Shown one piece after another: positions 18,110 through 27,540 of a stretch of DNA of 64,000 nt (its first letter is position 1; each line of letters begins with the position of its first letter). Source of the DNA: Thioclava electrotropha. GTDB lineage: Bacteria > Pseudomonadota > Alphaproteobacteria > Rhodobacterales > Rhodobacteraceae. Where the stretch lies: contig NZ_CP053562.1 of the NCBI RefSeq assembly GCF_002085925.2, forward strand, positions 3,795,501 to 3,859,500, in the 5' to 3' direction. The position numbers and the translations under genes were made by a program. The notes under the pieces are model-generated. The model worked only from the letters and a program-made list of their open reading frames with translations. It had not been told where the DNA came from and did not search any database.

Positions 18110-18223
18110 AGGTGGCGCGGGTCTGAGTGACAGGCCGGCGCTTTTTCCTCAGACGTTGAGGCGGCGCTCGATCCCCGGCGACTGGCTTTTTTGCCGCCGA
18201 CCAACCACCGCGTGCTTGAGCGT

Positions 18224-18955
18224 TCAGAGCGGGCGCGTCGTCATCGAAACCTGACAGCCCTCTAGCCCGCCACGCACCTCCGCCCCGGCGGGCAAAGGTT
18301 GCGGACCGATGCGCGCGCCGGTGACGATGCAATCCTCCGCCCGCAGCCCCGGCCCGATGACGGCGGCCCGCTCGGCAAGGAAGCTGAGGAAGCACACGAT
18401 CTCGGAGAGCGACATGCCCGCGGCCATCGTGGGCGGATCGGAAGGCGTGCCGATCGCAAGCGGCAGGCGCGTCAGATCGCGGCTCTGCCAATCCGGGACC
18501 TCGTCGCCCAGAACGATCGCCTGGTTCGAGAACCGGTCCGCCATCTGCGCCAGCGGTGGCTGCTTTTCGAGCGTAGTGAAGCGCGACTGCAGTACCTCGA
18601 AAGCGACATGAACGCTGCCGATCGCCTCCAAAATCTCGGTAGGCTTTGCCTTGGGCGAAATATCGGCGCGCAGCCGCACCGCGATTTCCAGCTCAAGCCG
18701 GGCATGGGGTGCGACGGCGAGGGTCGTCCCCGACGGGTGGATCGCTCGATCCAGAACCGGCGCGCAAGAGAGGTCGCGCCCGCCCAGAAGCGCGTGTTTC
18801 CAGCCGCCCACCGGACCGAGATGGCGCAGGCTCTCGGCCTGCACCGCATAGGCCTCCGCCGGGCTTTCGGGGAGCGGGTTCAGCGCATCGAGCGTCTCGC
18901 CGTCATTCGCGGCGGCCAGAGCTTCTGCTGCGCTTGCGATTTGGTCACGCTGCAT
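18224..18955 (-). CDS. 2-keto-4-pentenoate hydratase / FAH-superfamily-like protein
   Basis: A protein of ~243 residues resembling the hydratase branch of the fumarylacetoacetase superfamily. Recognisable parts are KHALLGG, LELEIAVRLR, VHVAFEVLQSRF and a Gly-rich C-terminus with LPAGAEV. Such enzymes hydrate or cleave 2-oxo acids using a divalent metal. It ends the LacI-linked catabolic operon, overlapping the end of the sugar kinase gene. An ATG three codons upstream (18964) is an alternative start. The substrate is unknown; a 2-oxo acid made by the neighbouring enzymes is plausible. Confidence 0.68.
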   Translation of the reverse strand: MQRDQIASAAEALAAANDGETLDALNPLPESPAEAYAVQAESLRHLGPVGGWKHALLGGRDLSCAPVLDRAIHPSGTTLAVAPHARLELEIAVRLRADISPKAKPTEILEAIGSVHVAFEVLQSRFTTLEKQPPLAQMADRFSNQAIVLGDEVPDWQSRDLTRLPLAIGTPSDPPTMAAGMSLSEIVCFLSFLAERAAVIGPGLRAEDCIVTGARIGPQPLPAGAEVRGGLEGCQVSMTTRPL

Positions 18956-19883
18956 GATGTGCAATCTCTTCTTTCATAGCTTCGCGCGGGATGACCGCGC
19001 CGGGATAGCGGACGACGCAGCTTGCGAGCCGTGCGCCATCGAGAATTGCTGCCTCCAACGGCTTGCCGCGTTGCAGGGCAGAGAGAAGCGCGGCGTCGAA
19101 ACTGTCGCCTGCGGCGGTGGTGTCGACGGCCGCAACGGGCTCGGGCAACGCAACCCGCAGCGCCGCACCCGAAGCATCGCGCGCCAGCACGGTGCCGCCG
19201 CCGGTCGTCAGCACGATCATCCCTGGCGCATGTGTCTCGCAGCGCGCCATGACCGCCTCGGGATCGGTCTCGTCCCAAAGGGCCGCGAGATCGTCGAAAG
19301 ACGGCAACGCGAGGCTCGTCACCGCCAAGGCGCGCTCCGTCCACTCCGCCGCCTCGGCCCGGTCGCGCCAGAGCCGCGGGCGATAATTCGTGTCATAGGC
19401 GACGGTGACGCCACGCTGGCGCAGCGCATCGAGCTCCGCCAGCAGCCGCGCGCGCGCCTCCTCGGGAAGGATCGCCAAAGTGATACCGGAGAACAGCAGA
19501 ACGCGCGCCTGACCGAGCGCCGCGACTTCAGTCCCTTCCGCGCCGAACATCCGGCGCGCCGGCGCCTGATCGCGCCAATAGGTGAAGCTGCGTTCGCCCG
19601 TGGCATCGGTGGCGATGAAGCTCAGCCCCGGGCTGCCATTGACCTCGGCCCCGATAGCCTCGATCTCGACACCCTCCTGCGCAATCGTGTCGCGCATCCA
19701 GCGGCTCATCCCGTCTTCGCCCAGCCGCGAGAGATAACCGACCCGCAGATCGGGACGCAACCGCGCGAGATAGATCGCCGCGTTGAGCGTGTCGCCGCCG
19801 AGGCGACGATGGAACAGATCGGGCGTTGCGGGATCGTTGGTGAATTCGGCGAGAGGCTCGCCGATGCAGAGAAAGTCCAGCAT
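18945..19883 (-). CDS. PfkB-family carbohydrate kinase (2-keto-3-deoxygluconate kinase-like)
   Basis: A 312-residue ribokinase-fold enzyme. It begins with LCIGEPLAEF and has GGDTLNAAIYLARL (substrate lid region), YDTNYRPRLW typical of KDG kinases, and the PfkB signature VDTTAAGDSFDAAL near residue 255 with the catalytic Asp. It probably phosphorylates a 2-keto sugar acid. It sits between a hydroxyacid dehydrogenase (12 bases upstream) and a hydratase-like protein. No matching aldolase is present in the operon, so the carbon flow after phosphorylation is open. Confidence 0.83.
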   Translation of the reverse strand: MLDFLCIGEPLAEFTNDPATPDLFHRRLGGDTLNAAIYLARLRPDLRVGYLSRLGEDGMSRWMRDTIAQEGVEIEAIGAEVNGSPGLSFIATDATGERSFTYWRDQAPARRMFGAEGTEVAALGQARVLLFSGITLAILPEEARARLLAELDALRQRGVTVAYDTNYRPRLWRDRAEAAEWTERALAVTSLALPSFDDLAALWDETDPEAVMARCETHAPGMIVLTTGGGTVLARDASGAALRVALPEPVAAVDTTAAGDSFDAALLSALQRGKPLEAAILDGARLASCVVRYPGAVIPREAMKEEIAHHAA

Positions 19884-19895
19884 GTGAGGCTCCGG

Positions 19896-20846
19896 TCAGG
19901 CAGGCGTTACCGGGCTCGGAAGCGGGCTTCCGGCCAGATAGGCGTCGATATTGGCGATCACCAGCTCCGCCATCGCGCGCCGCGCCTCGTTCGTGGCCGA
20001 GGCGATATGCGGCGTGAAGAGCGTATTGGGCGCGCGCAGAAGACCGTCCTCCGCCCCATCGGGCGCGACAGGTTCGACCTCGAAGACGTCGAGCGCAGCC
20101 GAGCCCAGCGTGCCGCCATGCAAGGCCGCCGCCAGCGCCGCGCTATCGACGACCGAGCCGCGCGCGACATTGACCAAGGTGCCCTCGGAGCCCAGCGCCT
20201 CCAGCACCGGCGCATCGACGATATACCGCGTCTCGGGCGTGGCTGAGAGCGTGACGAACAGGACATCGCTTTCGGCGGCCAGCGTCCGGGCGTCGGGGCG
20301 CCATGCCTCGGGGGCGTCATCATGGGGCTTGCGCGCGTGGTAGATCACCTCGACCCCCAGCGCGCGGAGCATATCCGCCAGCGCCCGCCCGATCCGGCCA
20401 TAGCCGAGGATACCCGCCCGGCAACCGGTCAGCGCCTGACCCAGCCGCGGTTTCTGTCCGTTCGACCAACCGCCGGAGCGCAGCAGCCGCTCGCCCTCGC
20501 CGATCCGGCGCCGTACCGAAATCGCAAGACCCAGGGCCAGTTCGGCCACTGCCTCCGACAGCACGTCGGGCGTGGTCGTCACATGGATGCCGCGCGCGAC
20601 CGCCGTATCCAGATCGACCGCATCGGTTCCAACGCCATTGACCGCGATCAGGCGCAGGTCGGGAAATTCGTCGATCTCCTCGCCCGAGAGACCGCGCGCG
20701 CCGCTGGTCAGCACGACCTCGATGCCGTCGCGGGCCTCGGCATCGCGGGTGACCGGATGCTCGGCGCAGAACGCTTCCATCATGTCGGCGGGCTTCAACT
20801 CGATCAGCGCGAGGATCGACGGGTTCGCTTTGGCCTCGTCCTTCAT
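19896..20846 (-). CDS. D-isomer-specific 2-hydroxyacid dehydrogenase
   Basis: A 316-residue NAD(P)-dependent dehydrogenase. The nucleotide-binding [10 protein letters not shown] lies near residue 150; catalytic Arg, Glu and His are in [14 protein letters not shown] and FTPHIAS. It resembles glyoxylate/hydroxypyruvate or 2-ketogluconate reductases. Its ATGA overlaps the end of the ABC ATPase gene, so it is part of the transporter operon and probably oxidises or reduces the imported acid or an intermediate. Confidence 0.85.
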   Translation of the reverse strand: MKDEAKANPSILALIELKPADMMEAFCAEHPVTRDAEARDGIEVVLTSGARGLSGEEIDEFPDLRLIAVNGVGTDAVDLDTAVARGIHVTTTPDVLSEAVAELALGLAISVRRRIGEGERLLRSGGWSNGQKPRLGQALTGCRAGILGYGRIGRALADMLRALGVEVIYHARKPHDDAPEAWRPDARTLAAESDVLFVTLSATPETRYIVDAPVLEALGSEGTLVNVARGSVVDSAALAAALHGGTLGSAALDVFEVEPVAPDGAEDGLLRAPNTLFTPHIASATNEARRAMAELVIANIDAYLAGSPLPSPVTPA

Positions 20847-21586
20847 GAGATCTGCCCCAGGAAGTTGCGCAGACGCTCGGATTTCGGATTGCCGAAGAAC
20901 TCCGCTGGCGGCCCTTCCTCGATAATCGCGCCCTGCTCCATGAAGATCACGCGGTCGGCAACGGCGCGGGCGAAATCCATCTCGTGGGTGACGCAGAGCA
21001 TCGTCATGCCTTCGCGGGCCAGATCGATCATCGTGTCGAGCACTTCCTTGACCATCTCGGGATCGAGCGCCGAGGTCGGCTCGTCGAACAGCATGATCCG
21101 CGGCTCCATGCAGAGCGCGCGCGCAATCGCGACTCGCTGCTGCTGGCCGCCGGAGAGTTGGGCGGGAAACTTGTCGGCCTGCTCCGGGATCTTCACGCGC
21201 TCCAGATATTTGCGCGCGGTCGCCTCTGCCGTGGCCTTGTCCGCACGTCCCGTTTTAAGCGGCGCGAGCGTGCAGTTCTGCAGAACCGTCAGATGCGGGA
21301 ACAGGTTGAATTGCTGGAAGACCATCCCGACATCGCGACGCACCTTGGCGACGTTCTCGCCGCCAGCCGTCAATTCGATCCCGTCGACGGTGATCTTGCC
21401 GTCCTGAATCTCTTCGAGCTGGTTGAGCGTGCGGATCAGGGTCGACTTGCCGGAGCCGGACGGACCGCAGACCACGATCCGCTCGCCTTGTTCGACCGTC
21501 AGATCGATCGACTTCAGCGCCTGAAACGCACCGAAGAACTTGGTGACGCCGCGCATCTCGACGGCGGGCTGCTGTGCTTGTGTCAT
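20843..21586 (-). CDS. Polar amino acid-type ABC transporter ATP-binding protein (GlnQ-like)
   Basis: A 247-residue ATPase. Walker A is [15 protein letters not shown], the signature [15 protein letters not shown], and Walker [17 protein letters not shown] with the switch His in [10 protein letters not shown]. It matches GlnQ/HisP enzymes. It belongs with the binding protein and two permeases upstream, 58 bases after the former. Despite the amino acid-type family the neighbours are sugar-acid enzymes, so the substrate may be an acidic sugar derivative. Confidence 0.9.
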   Translation of the reverse strand: MTQAQQPAVEMRGVTKFFGAFQALKSIDLTVEQGERIVVCGPSGSGKSTLIRTLNQLEEIQDGKITVDGIELTAGGENVAKVRRDVGMVFQQFNLFPHLTVLQNCTLAPLKTGRADKATAEATARKYLERVKIPEQADKFPAQLSGGQQQRVAIARALCMEPRIMLFDEPTSALDPEMVKEVLDTMIDLAREGMTMLCVTHEMDFARAVADRVIFMEQGAIIEEGPPAEFFGNPKSERLRNFLGQIS

Positions 21587-21644
21587 GGGATGCCTTGTAG
21601 GGTGATCCGGCGCAGCGCGGGGCTGCGCCGGATGTGGGATGAGA

Positions 21645-22472
21645 TCAGTTCGTGGCCGATTTCGGCGTCGCGGCCTCCTCGGCCGAGCCGTTGCGGACGA
21701 AATCAGGGATGTCCGTCGCGAGCCACTGCTCGGAGATCTTGTCCATCGTGCCGTCTTTCATTGCGGAACCGACGAACTCGTTGATCTTCGCCAGAAGCTT
21801 GTCTGCGCCCGGCTCGACCGCGATGCCCTGAACCTGGCTCGAGAGCGGGAACTTCTCGTCGAAGCGACCCGGCGCGGCCTTCTCGATCTGGGCTGCCACG
21901 ACGTTCGATACGCCGATCAGCGGCACCTGACCCGAAAGCAGCGCTTGCACCGCACCCGCGTCGTCGTCGAAGCGGCGGATCGTTGCATCATCCGGGGCCA
22001 CCTTGGTCACGCCCGCATCCTGCGTCGAGGCGCGCACGACGCCGACCGACTCGCCCGACAGATCAGTCGGCTTGGAAACCTTCTCATCCTTCTTGCCATA
22101 GACCATGATCTCGATCCCGGCATAGGGGCGCGAGAAATCGACCCGCTTGGCGCGCTCGGGCGTGATGCCCAGCGAGGCGACCAGCACGTCGACCTGACCC
22201 GAGAGCAGGTAGGGGATGCGGTTCGGGCCGGTCACCGGCACGATCTCGATCTTGGTGCCGAGGTAATCGGCGAGCGCCTTGGCGGTATCGGCGTCATAGC
22301 CTTCCGGCTTGCCGGTGGTGCCCATCAGACCGAAGGGCGGGAAATCGACGAGCATGCCGACTTTGAGCACGCCGGCCTTCTCGACCTGATCGAGCGTGGT
22401 GGCCTGCGCCTGGCCTGCCATCAATGCGCCGACCGTCAGGGCCGCCGTTGCAACTGTCTTGAGAAACTTCAT
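21645..22472 (-). CDS. Family 3 extracellular solute-binding protein of the LacI-linked operon
   Basis: A 275-residue periplasmic protein with signal peptide (residues ~1-24, cleavage after AQA). [30 protein letters not shown] and [13 protein letters not shown] are hallmarks of SBP_bac_3 proteins. The C-terminus (about residues 255-275) is a polar, Ala/Ser-rich tail. The ligand is not predictable by eye. Confidence 0.88.
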   Translation of the reverse strand: MKFLKTVATAALTVGALMAGQAQATTLDQVEKAGVLKVGMLVDFPPFGLMGTTGKPEGYDADTAKALADYLGTKIEIVPVTGPNRIPYLLSGQVDVLVASLGITPERAKRVDFSRPYAGIEIMVYGKKDEKVSKPTDLSGESVGVVRASTQDAGVTKVAPDDATIRRFDDDAGAVQALLSGQVPLIGVSNVVAAQIEKAAPGRFDEKFPLSSQVQGIAVEPGADKLLAKINEFVGSAMKDGTMDKISEQWLATDIPDFVRNGSAEEAATPKSATN

Positions 22473-22507
22473 GGATTACTCCTCCTAAACCTGAAGCGGG
22501 TGAAAAA

Positions 22508-23164
22508 TCAGCGGGTGAATGCGAGGCGCATCCGCCCTTCCAACCGGCGCGCATACAGCGACAGCGGCCAGCAGATGATGAAGTAGATCGCGGCCACCAG
22601 CCCGAAGACGACGAACGGATCGAAGGTCGCGTTGTTGACGATCTGACCGGCGCGGGTCAGCTCGGTGAAGCCGATGATCGAGGTCAGCGAGGTGCCCTTG
22701 ATCAGCTGCACGAGGAAGCCGACGGTCGGGGCCACGGCGATCCGCGCCGCTTGCGGCAGAACCACATGCTGCATCCGGTCGCGATAGCTCAGCGACAGCG
22801 CGGTCGCGGCCTCGGTCTGGCCGGACGGCACCGCCTCGATGGAGCCGCGCCAGATCTCGCCCAGATAGGCGCTGGCATGGAAGGTCAGCGCGATCGCCGC
22901 CGCCAGAAGCGGGTTGATCGGCAGGTTCAGCACGGTCAGCCCGAAATAGAACAGGAACAGCTGCATCAGGAGCGGCGTGCCCTGGAAGATGCGGATGAAC
23001 CCGGCGCTGATCCGGCGCAGCGCTTTCGAGCCAGAGCTGCGCGCCAGCGCCACGAACAGCCCGCCGATCGCGCCGCCGATGAAAGCGATGATCGACAGCA
23101 ACAGAGTCCAGCGCACGGCCTCGATGATGAACAGGATGTCGGAAGGTCCGAATTGGCGGATCAT
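22508..23164 (-). CDS. Polar amino acid-type ABC transporter permease 2
   Basis: A 218-residue HisM/GlnP-type permease. The EAA loop region reads EAATALSLSYRDRMQHVVLP, and the N-terminal third has FIRIFQGTPLLMQLFLFYFG, typical of the family. There are five hydrophobic helices. It begins one base after the stop of the first permease and probably forms a heterodimer with it. Confidence 0.88.
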   Translation of the reverse strand: MIRQFGPSDILFIIEAVRWTLLLSIIAFIGGAIGGLFVALARSSGSKALRRISAGFIRIFQGTPLLMQLFLFYFGLTVLNLPINPLLAAAIALTFHASAYLGEIWRGSIEAVPSGQTEAATALSLSYRDRMQHVVLPQAARIAVAPTVGFLVQLIKGTSLTSIIGFTELTRAGQIVNNATFDPFVVFGLVAAIYFIICWPLSLYARRLEGRMRLAFTR

Positions 23165-23165
23165 G

Positions 23166-23834
23166 TCAGCGGCTCGCAGGATAGTTGAATACGGCGTTCT
23201 GGATGAGCTTGAAGAGCCCCGAGAACAGCAGCGAAAGGACGAGGTAGATGCCGGTCACGACGAGGTAGATCTCGAAACTGGCGAAGGTCTTGGCGTTCAG
23301 ATCCGCGCCGATGGAGGCCAGATCGTTCGCCGAGATCGTCGAGACGACCGACGAGGTCAGCATCAGGTAGATGAACTGGCTCGTCATCGCCGGATAGACG
23401 TTGCGCAGGGCCGGTTTCAGGATCACGTAACGGAAAATCTGGATCGGCCCGAGACCCAGCGCGCGCCCGGCCTCGATCTGGCCGTGGGGCACGGATTCGA
23501 TCCCGGCGCGCGTGATCTCGGTCCCGTAGGCGCCGACATTGATCACCAGCGCGATCAGCGCCGCGACATTGGGATCGAGCGAGATCCCGATCGCGGGCAG
23601 CCCGAAATACAGAAAGAAGATCTGCACGAGGAAAGGCGTGTTGCGGATGATCTCGACATAGGCGCCGACAATGGCGTGCAGCACCTTGGAATGCGAGGTG
23701 CGCGCGGCAGCCCCGAGCACCGATACGATCAGCCCCAGGATCATCGCCGCGAAAGACAGGCGGATGGTCAACCATGCGCCATAGAGCAGCAGGTCGAAAT
23801 TCTCGAATACGGGCGTGAAATTGAAGTGATACAC
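23166..23834 (-). CDS. Polar amino acid-type ABC transporter permease 1 (GTG start)
   Basis: A 222-residue permease paralogous to its neighbour: IIRNTPFLVQIFFLYFGLP and the EAA loop EAGRALGLGPIQIFRYVILK. The GTG at 23834 (VYHFNFTP) is preferred because GGGAGG lies seven bases upstream and family members start there; another GTG at 23858 adds eight non-conserved residues. It is the first gene of the transporter operon, behind the operator-like palindromes at 23897-23924. Confidence 0.85.
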   Translation of the reverse strand: MYHFNFTPVFENFDLLLYGAWLTIRLSFAAMILGLIVSVLGAAARTSHSKVLHAIVGAYVEIIRNTPFLVQIFFLYFGLPAIGISLDPNVAALIALVINVGAYGTEITRAGIESVPHGQIEAGRALGLGPIQIFRYVILKPALRNVYPAMTSQFIYLMLTSSVVSTISANDLASIGADLNAKTFASFEIYLVVTGIYLVLSLLFSGLFKLIQNAVFNYPASR

Positions 23835-23896
23835 GTCGCCTCCCCTGCGTGTAACCACATGCCCCTCCGCTCCTCAACGATTGGACATATGAATTT

Positions 23897-23924
23897 TTAG
23901 ATCGATCTAATTAGAGCGATCTAA
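23897..23924. promoter_or_regulatory. Two abutting 14-bp operator-like palindromes
   Basis: TTAGATCGATCTAA (23897-23910) is a perfect palindrome. It is followed directly by TTAGAGCGATCTAA (23911-23924), the same sequence with one substitution. Both have the central CG common in LacI-family operators. They lie 63 bases before the first permease start and just after the LacI gene, so they are the probable binding site of that regulator. Confidence 0.7.
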
Positions 23925-23969
23925 ATCCTGAGTCGCAAATCACGGATGCGTGATGGCCTTTGTTGGGGA

Positions 23970-24983
23970 TCAGTCGACGGGGCCGGAGGTGTCTCGCACC
24001 CGCAGGCGGGGCGTCACGATCTCGGATTTGAGCTCTGCGCTCGGGTCCTTGATCCGCCGCAGCAGCAGCTTGGCCGAGGCCGCCCCGATCTGGCGCGGAA
24101 AAACCTGCACCGTCGTCAGGCGCGGTGGCGCGCCGAGATCGATGAAGGACAGGTTATCGTGCCCCACCACCGAGAGGTCGCGCCCCGGCATCAGGCCGAG
24201 GTCGAACAACCCTCGCAGCAGACCCGAGGCGAGGATGTCGTTGAAACAGATCGCGGCAGTCGGGCGCGGTTCCAGCGCCATCAGCATCGCGGCCGATTGC
24301 GGCGAGCCGTCCCACTCCAGCGGCACGTCGATCACCCCGGCACTGACGAGCCCCTGCGCACGCAACTCCTCTTCGAAGGCCCCGAGACGTTCTTCCCGCG
24401 TCGACACCTTCCCGGCGAGCGAGACAAAGGAAATCCGCCGATGGCCGAGATCGCGCAGATGCCGCACGCTCAGCCGCACCGCGAGGCCGTGGTCGGACCC
24501 GGCGAAATCGCTCAGATCGCGCCCGACATGGCGCATCGCCTGCACCAGCGGCACGCCTGCTGCGACCAGTTTCTCTATCGTGTCCGGCTCGGTCCCCTCG
24601 GCGGGAAAGAGGATGATCCCTTCGGCATCGTGCTCACGCAACCGGCGCAGCAACCCCGATTGCCGCTCCGGATCGTCGCGCGAGCTGGCGAGCATGACCT
24701 GATAGCCTTGCTCATCCAGCTCCGCCTCGATCCCCTCGACGAATTCCGAGAAGAAGCTGTTTACCAGGTTCGGGATGATGACGCCGACCGTGCGGCTTTT
24801 CTGGCCGCGCAGTCGGGCTGCCCCGCTATTGGGCACGTAGTCGAGCTCGGCGATGACCTTCTCGACCTTCTCGCGCGTCTTGTCGGCAACCAGATCGGAG
24901 CCACGAATGACAAGAGAGGCGGTCGCGCGGGACACGCCCGCCGCCCGCGCCACATCCATCAATGTCGTACGCTTGACCGCCAT
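23970..24983 (-). CDS. LacI-family transcriptional regulator
   Basis: A 337-residue LacI/GalR regulator. Residues ~6-50 hold the HTH and hinge (TTLMDVARAAGVSRATASLV); the rest is a ribose-binding-like effector domain (VGVIIPNLVNSFFSEFVEGI, AICFNDILASGL). It is encoded upstream of and co-directional with the transporter and catabolic genes, with its likely operator between. It most likely represses that operon until the substrate or an intermediate binds. Confidence 0.88.
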   Translation of the reverse strand: MAVKRTTLMDVARAAGVSRATASLVIRGSDLVADKTREKVEKVIAELDYVPNSGAARLRGQKSRTVGVIIPNLVNSFFSEFVEGIEAELDEQGYQVMLASSRDDPERQSGLLRRLREHDAEGIILFPAEGTEPDTIEKLVAAGVPLVQAMRHVGRDLSDFAGSDHGLAVRLSVRHLRDLGHRRISFVSLAGKVSTREERLGAFEEELRAQGLVSAGVIDVPLEWDGSPQSAAMLMALEPRPTAAICFNDILASGLLRGLFDLGLMPGRDLSVVGHDNLSFIDLGAPPRLTTVQVFPRQIGAASAKLLLRRIKDPSAELKSEIVTPRLRVRDTSGPVD

Positions 24984-25062
24984 AATCGCGGAGTAACGAC
25001 ACGAAGGCGATCACGCAAGCACGACAGATTCGCCGCGCCAATCGCTGCCCAGAGGCGAGACC

Positions 25063-26511
25063 CTAGCGGTAGTGCTTCTGCGTCATGTCGAAGGCGCCGC
25101 GCTTCAGATCCATCTTGAAGAACTTGTGGTCGCGCTTGAGCCGCTTCACCGCCTCGCGTCCGAAACACAGCAAGTCGTCAACGAACAGATCGAAAGGCTG
25201 CATCGCCTCGATGATGCGCGGCTCGATCCGGTAGTCCAACTCGCCCGCATCGTCAGACCGTGCATGGGCCTGCGCCAGCGCCTGACCGCAGGCATGGGCA
25301 TAGTCGCGCCAGCTCCCCTTCGACAGATCGTCGAGATCGATGTCGTCGCGGAAGGGCGCCCGCTCGCGCGACATGAAGCTCATCTCGTCGATCTCCACGC
25401 TGCCGTAGAACACGTCGCCCTGCGCCAGATGGACCCGCTGGCCATGCGCGATCCGGTCGCCTTTGTCGCCGGCGACGAAATCATTCTCCGGCACGAGGCC
25501 TTCCAGCGCGGATTGGCGGGCGCGCTTGAACTCGATGATAAGATCGTCGCTGGCATCCTTGCTCGGCCCTTCGATCAGGCAATAGTAGCGCGGCAGACCC
25601 AGCGACGCCATGCCCTGCCCGTGGCGGATGCAGACATCCTTCACCTTCAGCTCGCCCGCGCGACCACCCGGATCGATCCCGTTCTGTTTGGCCACGTCAT
25701 TGATGTATCGCTGAAACTCAGCGATCCGGCTGGAGATCGGCGTCAGCTCGTCATTCGCCCGGAAGCCCCGCCCGGTCTCGTTGAGATAGCGATCCCAGAG
25801 CCATTTCTTCCGGCTCTTGCGCGCCTTCTTGAACATCCGCTGGATCACCTTCGGGCTGTTATCGGGGCGCATCTGCTGGCTCGCCTCCTTGTCGTGGCGC
25901 GCGTAGAACTCCATCCCCTCGCGATAGCCCTCGACGAATTTTCGCACGATCTTCTCGCGGTGCTTTTTCTTCTGATCGCCCTCTTCCTTGGCCGCGATCA
26001 GGAAGCCCGTGATCCCGCGCTTCAGATCCCAGGTGAAGGGCCCGTACAGCACGTCGTCGAAATCGTTCACACCGAAGATCGGCACGTTATCGGCATTGGG
26101 CATGATCCCGAAATTCTCGGGGTGAACGTCGCCGAGCGCCAGCACCGTCGGCATCCGCTCATCCTCGCCCAGCATGTCGCGGTGGAACAGAAGCGAGGTG
26201 CCGCGGAAGAAGGAGAACAGCGAATCCGCCAGTTCCTCGAATTTCTCGCCCGCGCCCTCGGCCTTCTCGTCGATCCGCACCGCGTGGTCCTCGATGATCG
26301 TAGAGCGCACATGCAGGCGACGCGCGAGCCCGGTCAGGTCGCCCGGACGCATCACGCAGGGATATTTCACATAGGCCTCGGCAAGCTCGCGATAGGCCTC
26401 GACCCGGCTCTGGAGCTGTTCGACGGGCGCGACCCCGGTGGCCTTGCGCGACCGCTTCGGGCTTTGCGCTTTCGAATTGGAAGATTTCGGCTTGTTGTTG
26501 CCTTCGGCCAT
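25063..26511 (-). CDS. DUF2252 family protein (kinase-like fold suspected)
   Basis: A 482-residue DUF2252 protein. The N-terminus (1-22) is Lys/Ser-rich. ALGDVHPENFG and VNDFDDVLYGPF, about 20 residues apart near residues 135-165, recall the catalytic and metal-binding loops of aminoglycoside phosphotransferase-like kinases. Other conserved pieces are MRPGDL near residue 55 and DVCIRHGQGMASLGLPRYY. No function is established for the family as far as I know. It stands alone between the LacI gene and an asparaginase gene, all in the same direction. Confidence 0.8.
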   Translation of the reverse strand: MAEGNNKPKSSNSKAQSPKRSRKATGVAPVEQLQSRVEAYRELAEAYVKYPCVMRPGDLTGLARRLHVRSTIIEDHAVRIDEKAEGAGEKFEELADSLFSFFRGTSLLFHRDMLGEDERMPTVLALGDVHPENFGIMPNADNVPIFGVNDFDDVLYGPFTWDLKRGITGFLIAAKEEGDQKKKHREKIVRKFVEGYREGMEFYARHDKEASQQMRPDNSPKVIQRMFKKARKSRKKWLWDRYLNETGRGFRANDELTPISSRIAEFQRYINDVAKQNGIDPGGRAGELKVKDVCIRHGQGMASLGLPRYYCLIEGPSKDASDDLIIEFKRARQSALEGLVPENDFVAGDKGDRIAHGQRVHLAQGDVFYGSVEIDEMSFMSRERAPFRDDIDLDDLSKGSWRDYAHACGQALAQAHARSDDAGELDYRIEPRIIEAMQPFDLFVDDLLCFGREAVKRLKRDHKFFKMDLKRGAFDMTQKHYR

Positions 26512-26594
26512 GGGAGGTGCTCCTTTTCGGGGTTCGCTCTCCTAACGGAAAGGCGGGCGAAGACGTTCCGAAAAACCGGCGTGAACACCTCAGA

Positions 26595-27530
26595 TCAGGG
26601 CGTGTATTCTCCGCAGAGCGCGCGGGACAGGCGCGCGGCCCGCGCCTGCGGATCGTCGAGCGAGAGGACATGGGCGAGCTTGGTATAGGCCGCCTCGGGC
26701 GTCATGTCGCGCCCGTCGATCACCCCGTGATCGCGCAGGATCGCCCCCGCCGCATAGGTGCCAAGCGCCATGCCGCCCTCGGGGCATTGGCTGACCGCGA
26801 TGACGGGGATCGCGCGCTCTTGCGCAGTGGCAAGTGCTGCGCGCAGGCCGGGCGTGTCGGGTGCAGTCCCCGAGCCGTAGCAACGCAGCACCAGCCCGTC
26901 GCAGGTCTTGCCGGCATGGTCGAGAAGGCTCTCCTCCGCGCCCGGCGCCACAGCCAGAACGGCGATCCGTGCGGGCCGGATCGGATGGCGGGTCAGGCGC
27001 GACCCCGGCTGACAGGGCGGGATGTCGGAGGGATCGGCGGCAAAGGCGTCGAAGGCGCGCGAATGGCTTTTGCGGACCCGCGCGCCATGCAGCAGGCGTC
27101 CTGCGAATTGCACCCAGACGCCGGGCTCCGCCTGCCCTGCCGCCGCAATCGCGTCGCTCAGATTGCGCGCGCCGTCATTGCCTTCGACCGACAGCGGCAG
27201 CATCGAGCCCGTCACGATCACCGGCTTGCCCAACCCTTCGAGCGCGAAGCACAAAGCCCCCGCCGTATAGGCCAGCGTATCGGTGCCATGGGTCACGATC
27301 ACCCCGTCGTATCGGTCGTGATGCGCGGCAATGGTCTCGGCAATCCGGTCCCAGTCAGCAGGCGTGGCATTTGCGCTGTCGATCAGCGGGTCGAGGCGCA
27401 GGGTCTCGACCTCGCGCCCCTCGGGCAAGGTGGCGAGGAACTCCTCGACCACGCCCTGCTGCGGCACAAATCCCGCGTCCGAGGCTACCATGCCGATCGT
27501 CCCGCCCGTATGGATCAGAAGCAGCGCCAC
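26595..27530 (-). CDS. Asparaginase (type I-like)
   Basis: A 311-residue asparaginase/glutaminase family protein. The first active-site Thr is in IHTGGTIGM (residues 6-14), the second in VIVTHGTDTLAYTA; IVTGSMLPL and LRCYGSGTAPD also fit. There is no signal peptide, so it is cytoplasmic. It hydrolyses asparagine to aspartate and ammonia. It follows bioY by 10 bases, but a functional link to biotin uptake is not evident. Confidence 0.85.
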   Translation of the reverse strand: MALLLIHTGGTIGMVASDAGFVPQQGVVEEFLATLPEGREVETLRLDPLIDSANATPADWDRIAETIAAHHDRYDGVIVTHGTDTLAYTAGALCFALEGLGKPVIVTGSMLPLSVEGNDGARNLSDAIAAAGQAEPGVWVQFAGRLLHGARVRKSHSRAFDAFAADPSDIPPCQPGSRLTRHPIRPARIAVLAVAPGAEESLLDHAGKTCDGLVLRCYGSGTAPDTPGLRAALATAQERAIPVIAVSQCPEGGMALGTYAAGAILRDHGVIDGRDMTPEAAYTKLAHVLSLDDPQARAARLSRALCGEYTP

Positions 27531-27540
27531 GCCACGCGTC

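Noticed and set aside
18121..18154. GTCTGAG/CTCAGAC inverted repeat between tkt and the hydratase gene
   Set aside because: A 7-bp stem with a 20-base loop and no T-run after it; too weak to call a terminator, although a TTTTT run occurs in the loop.
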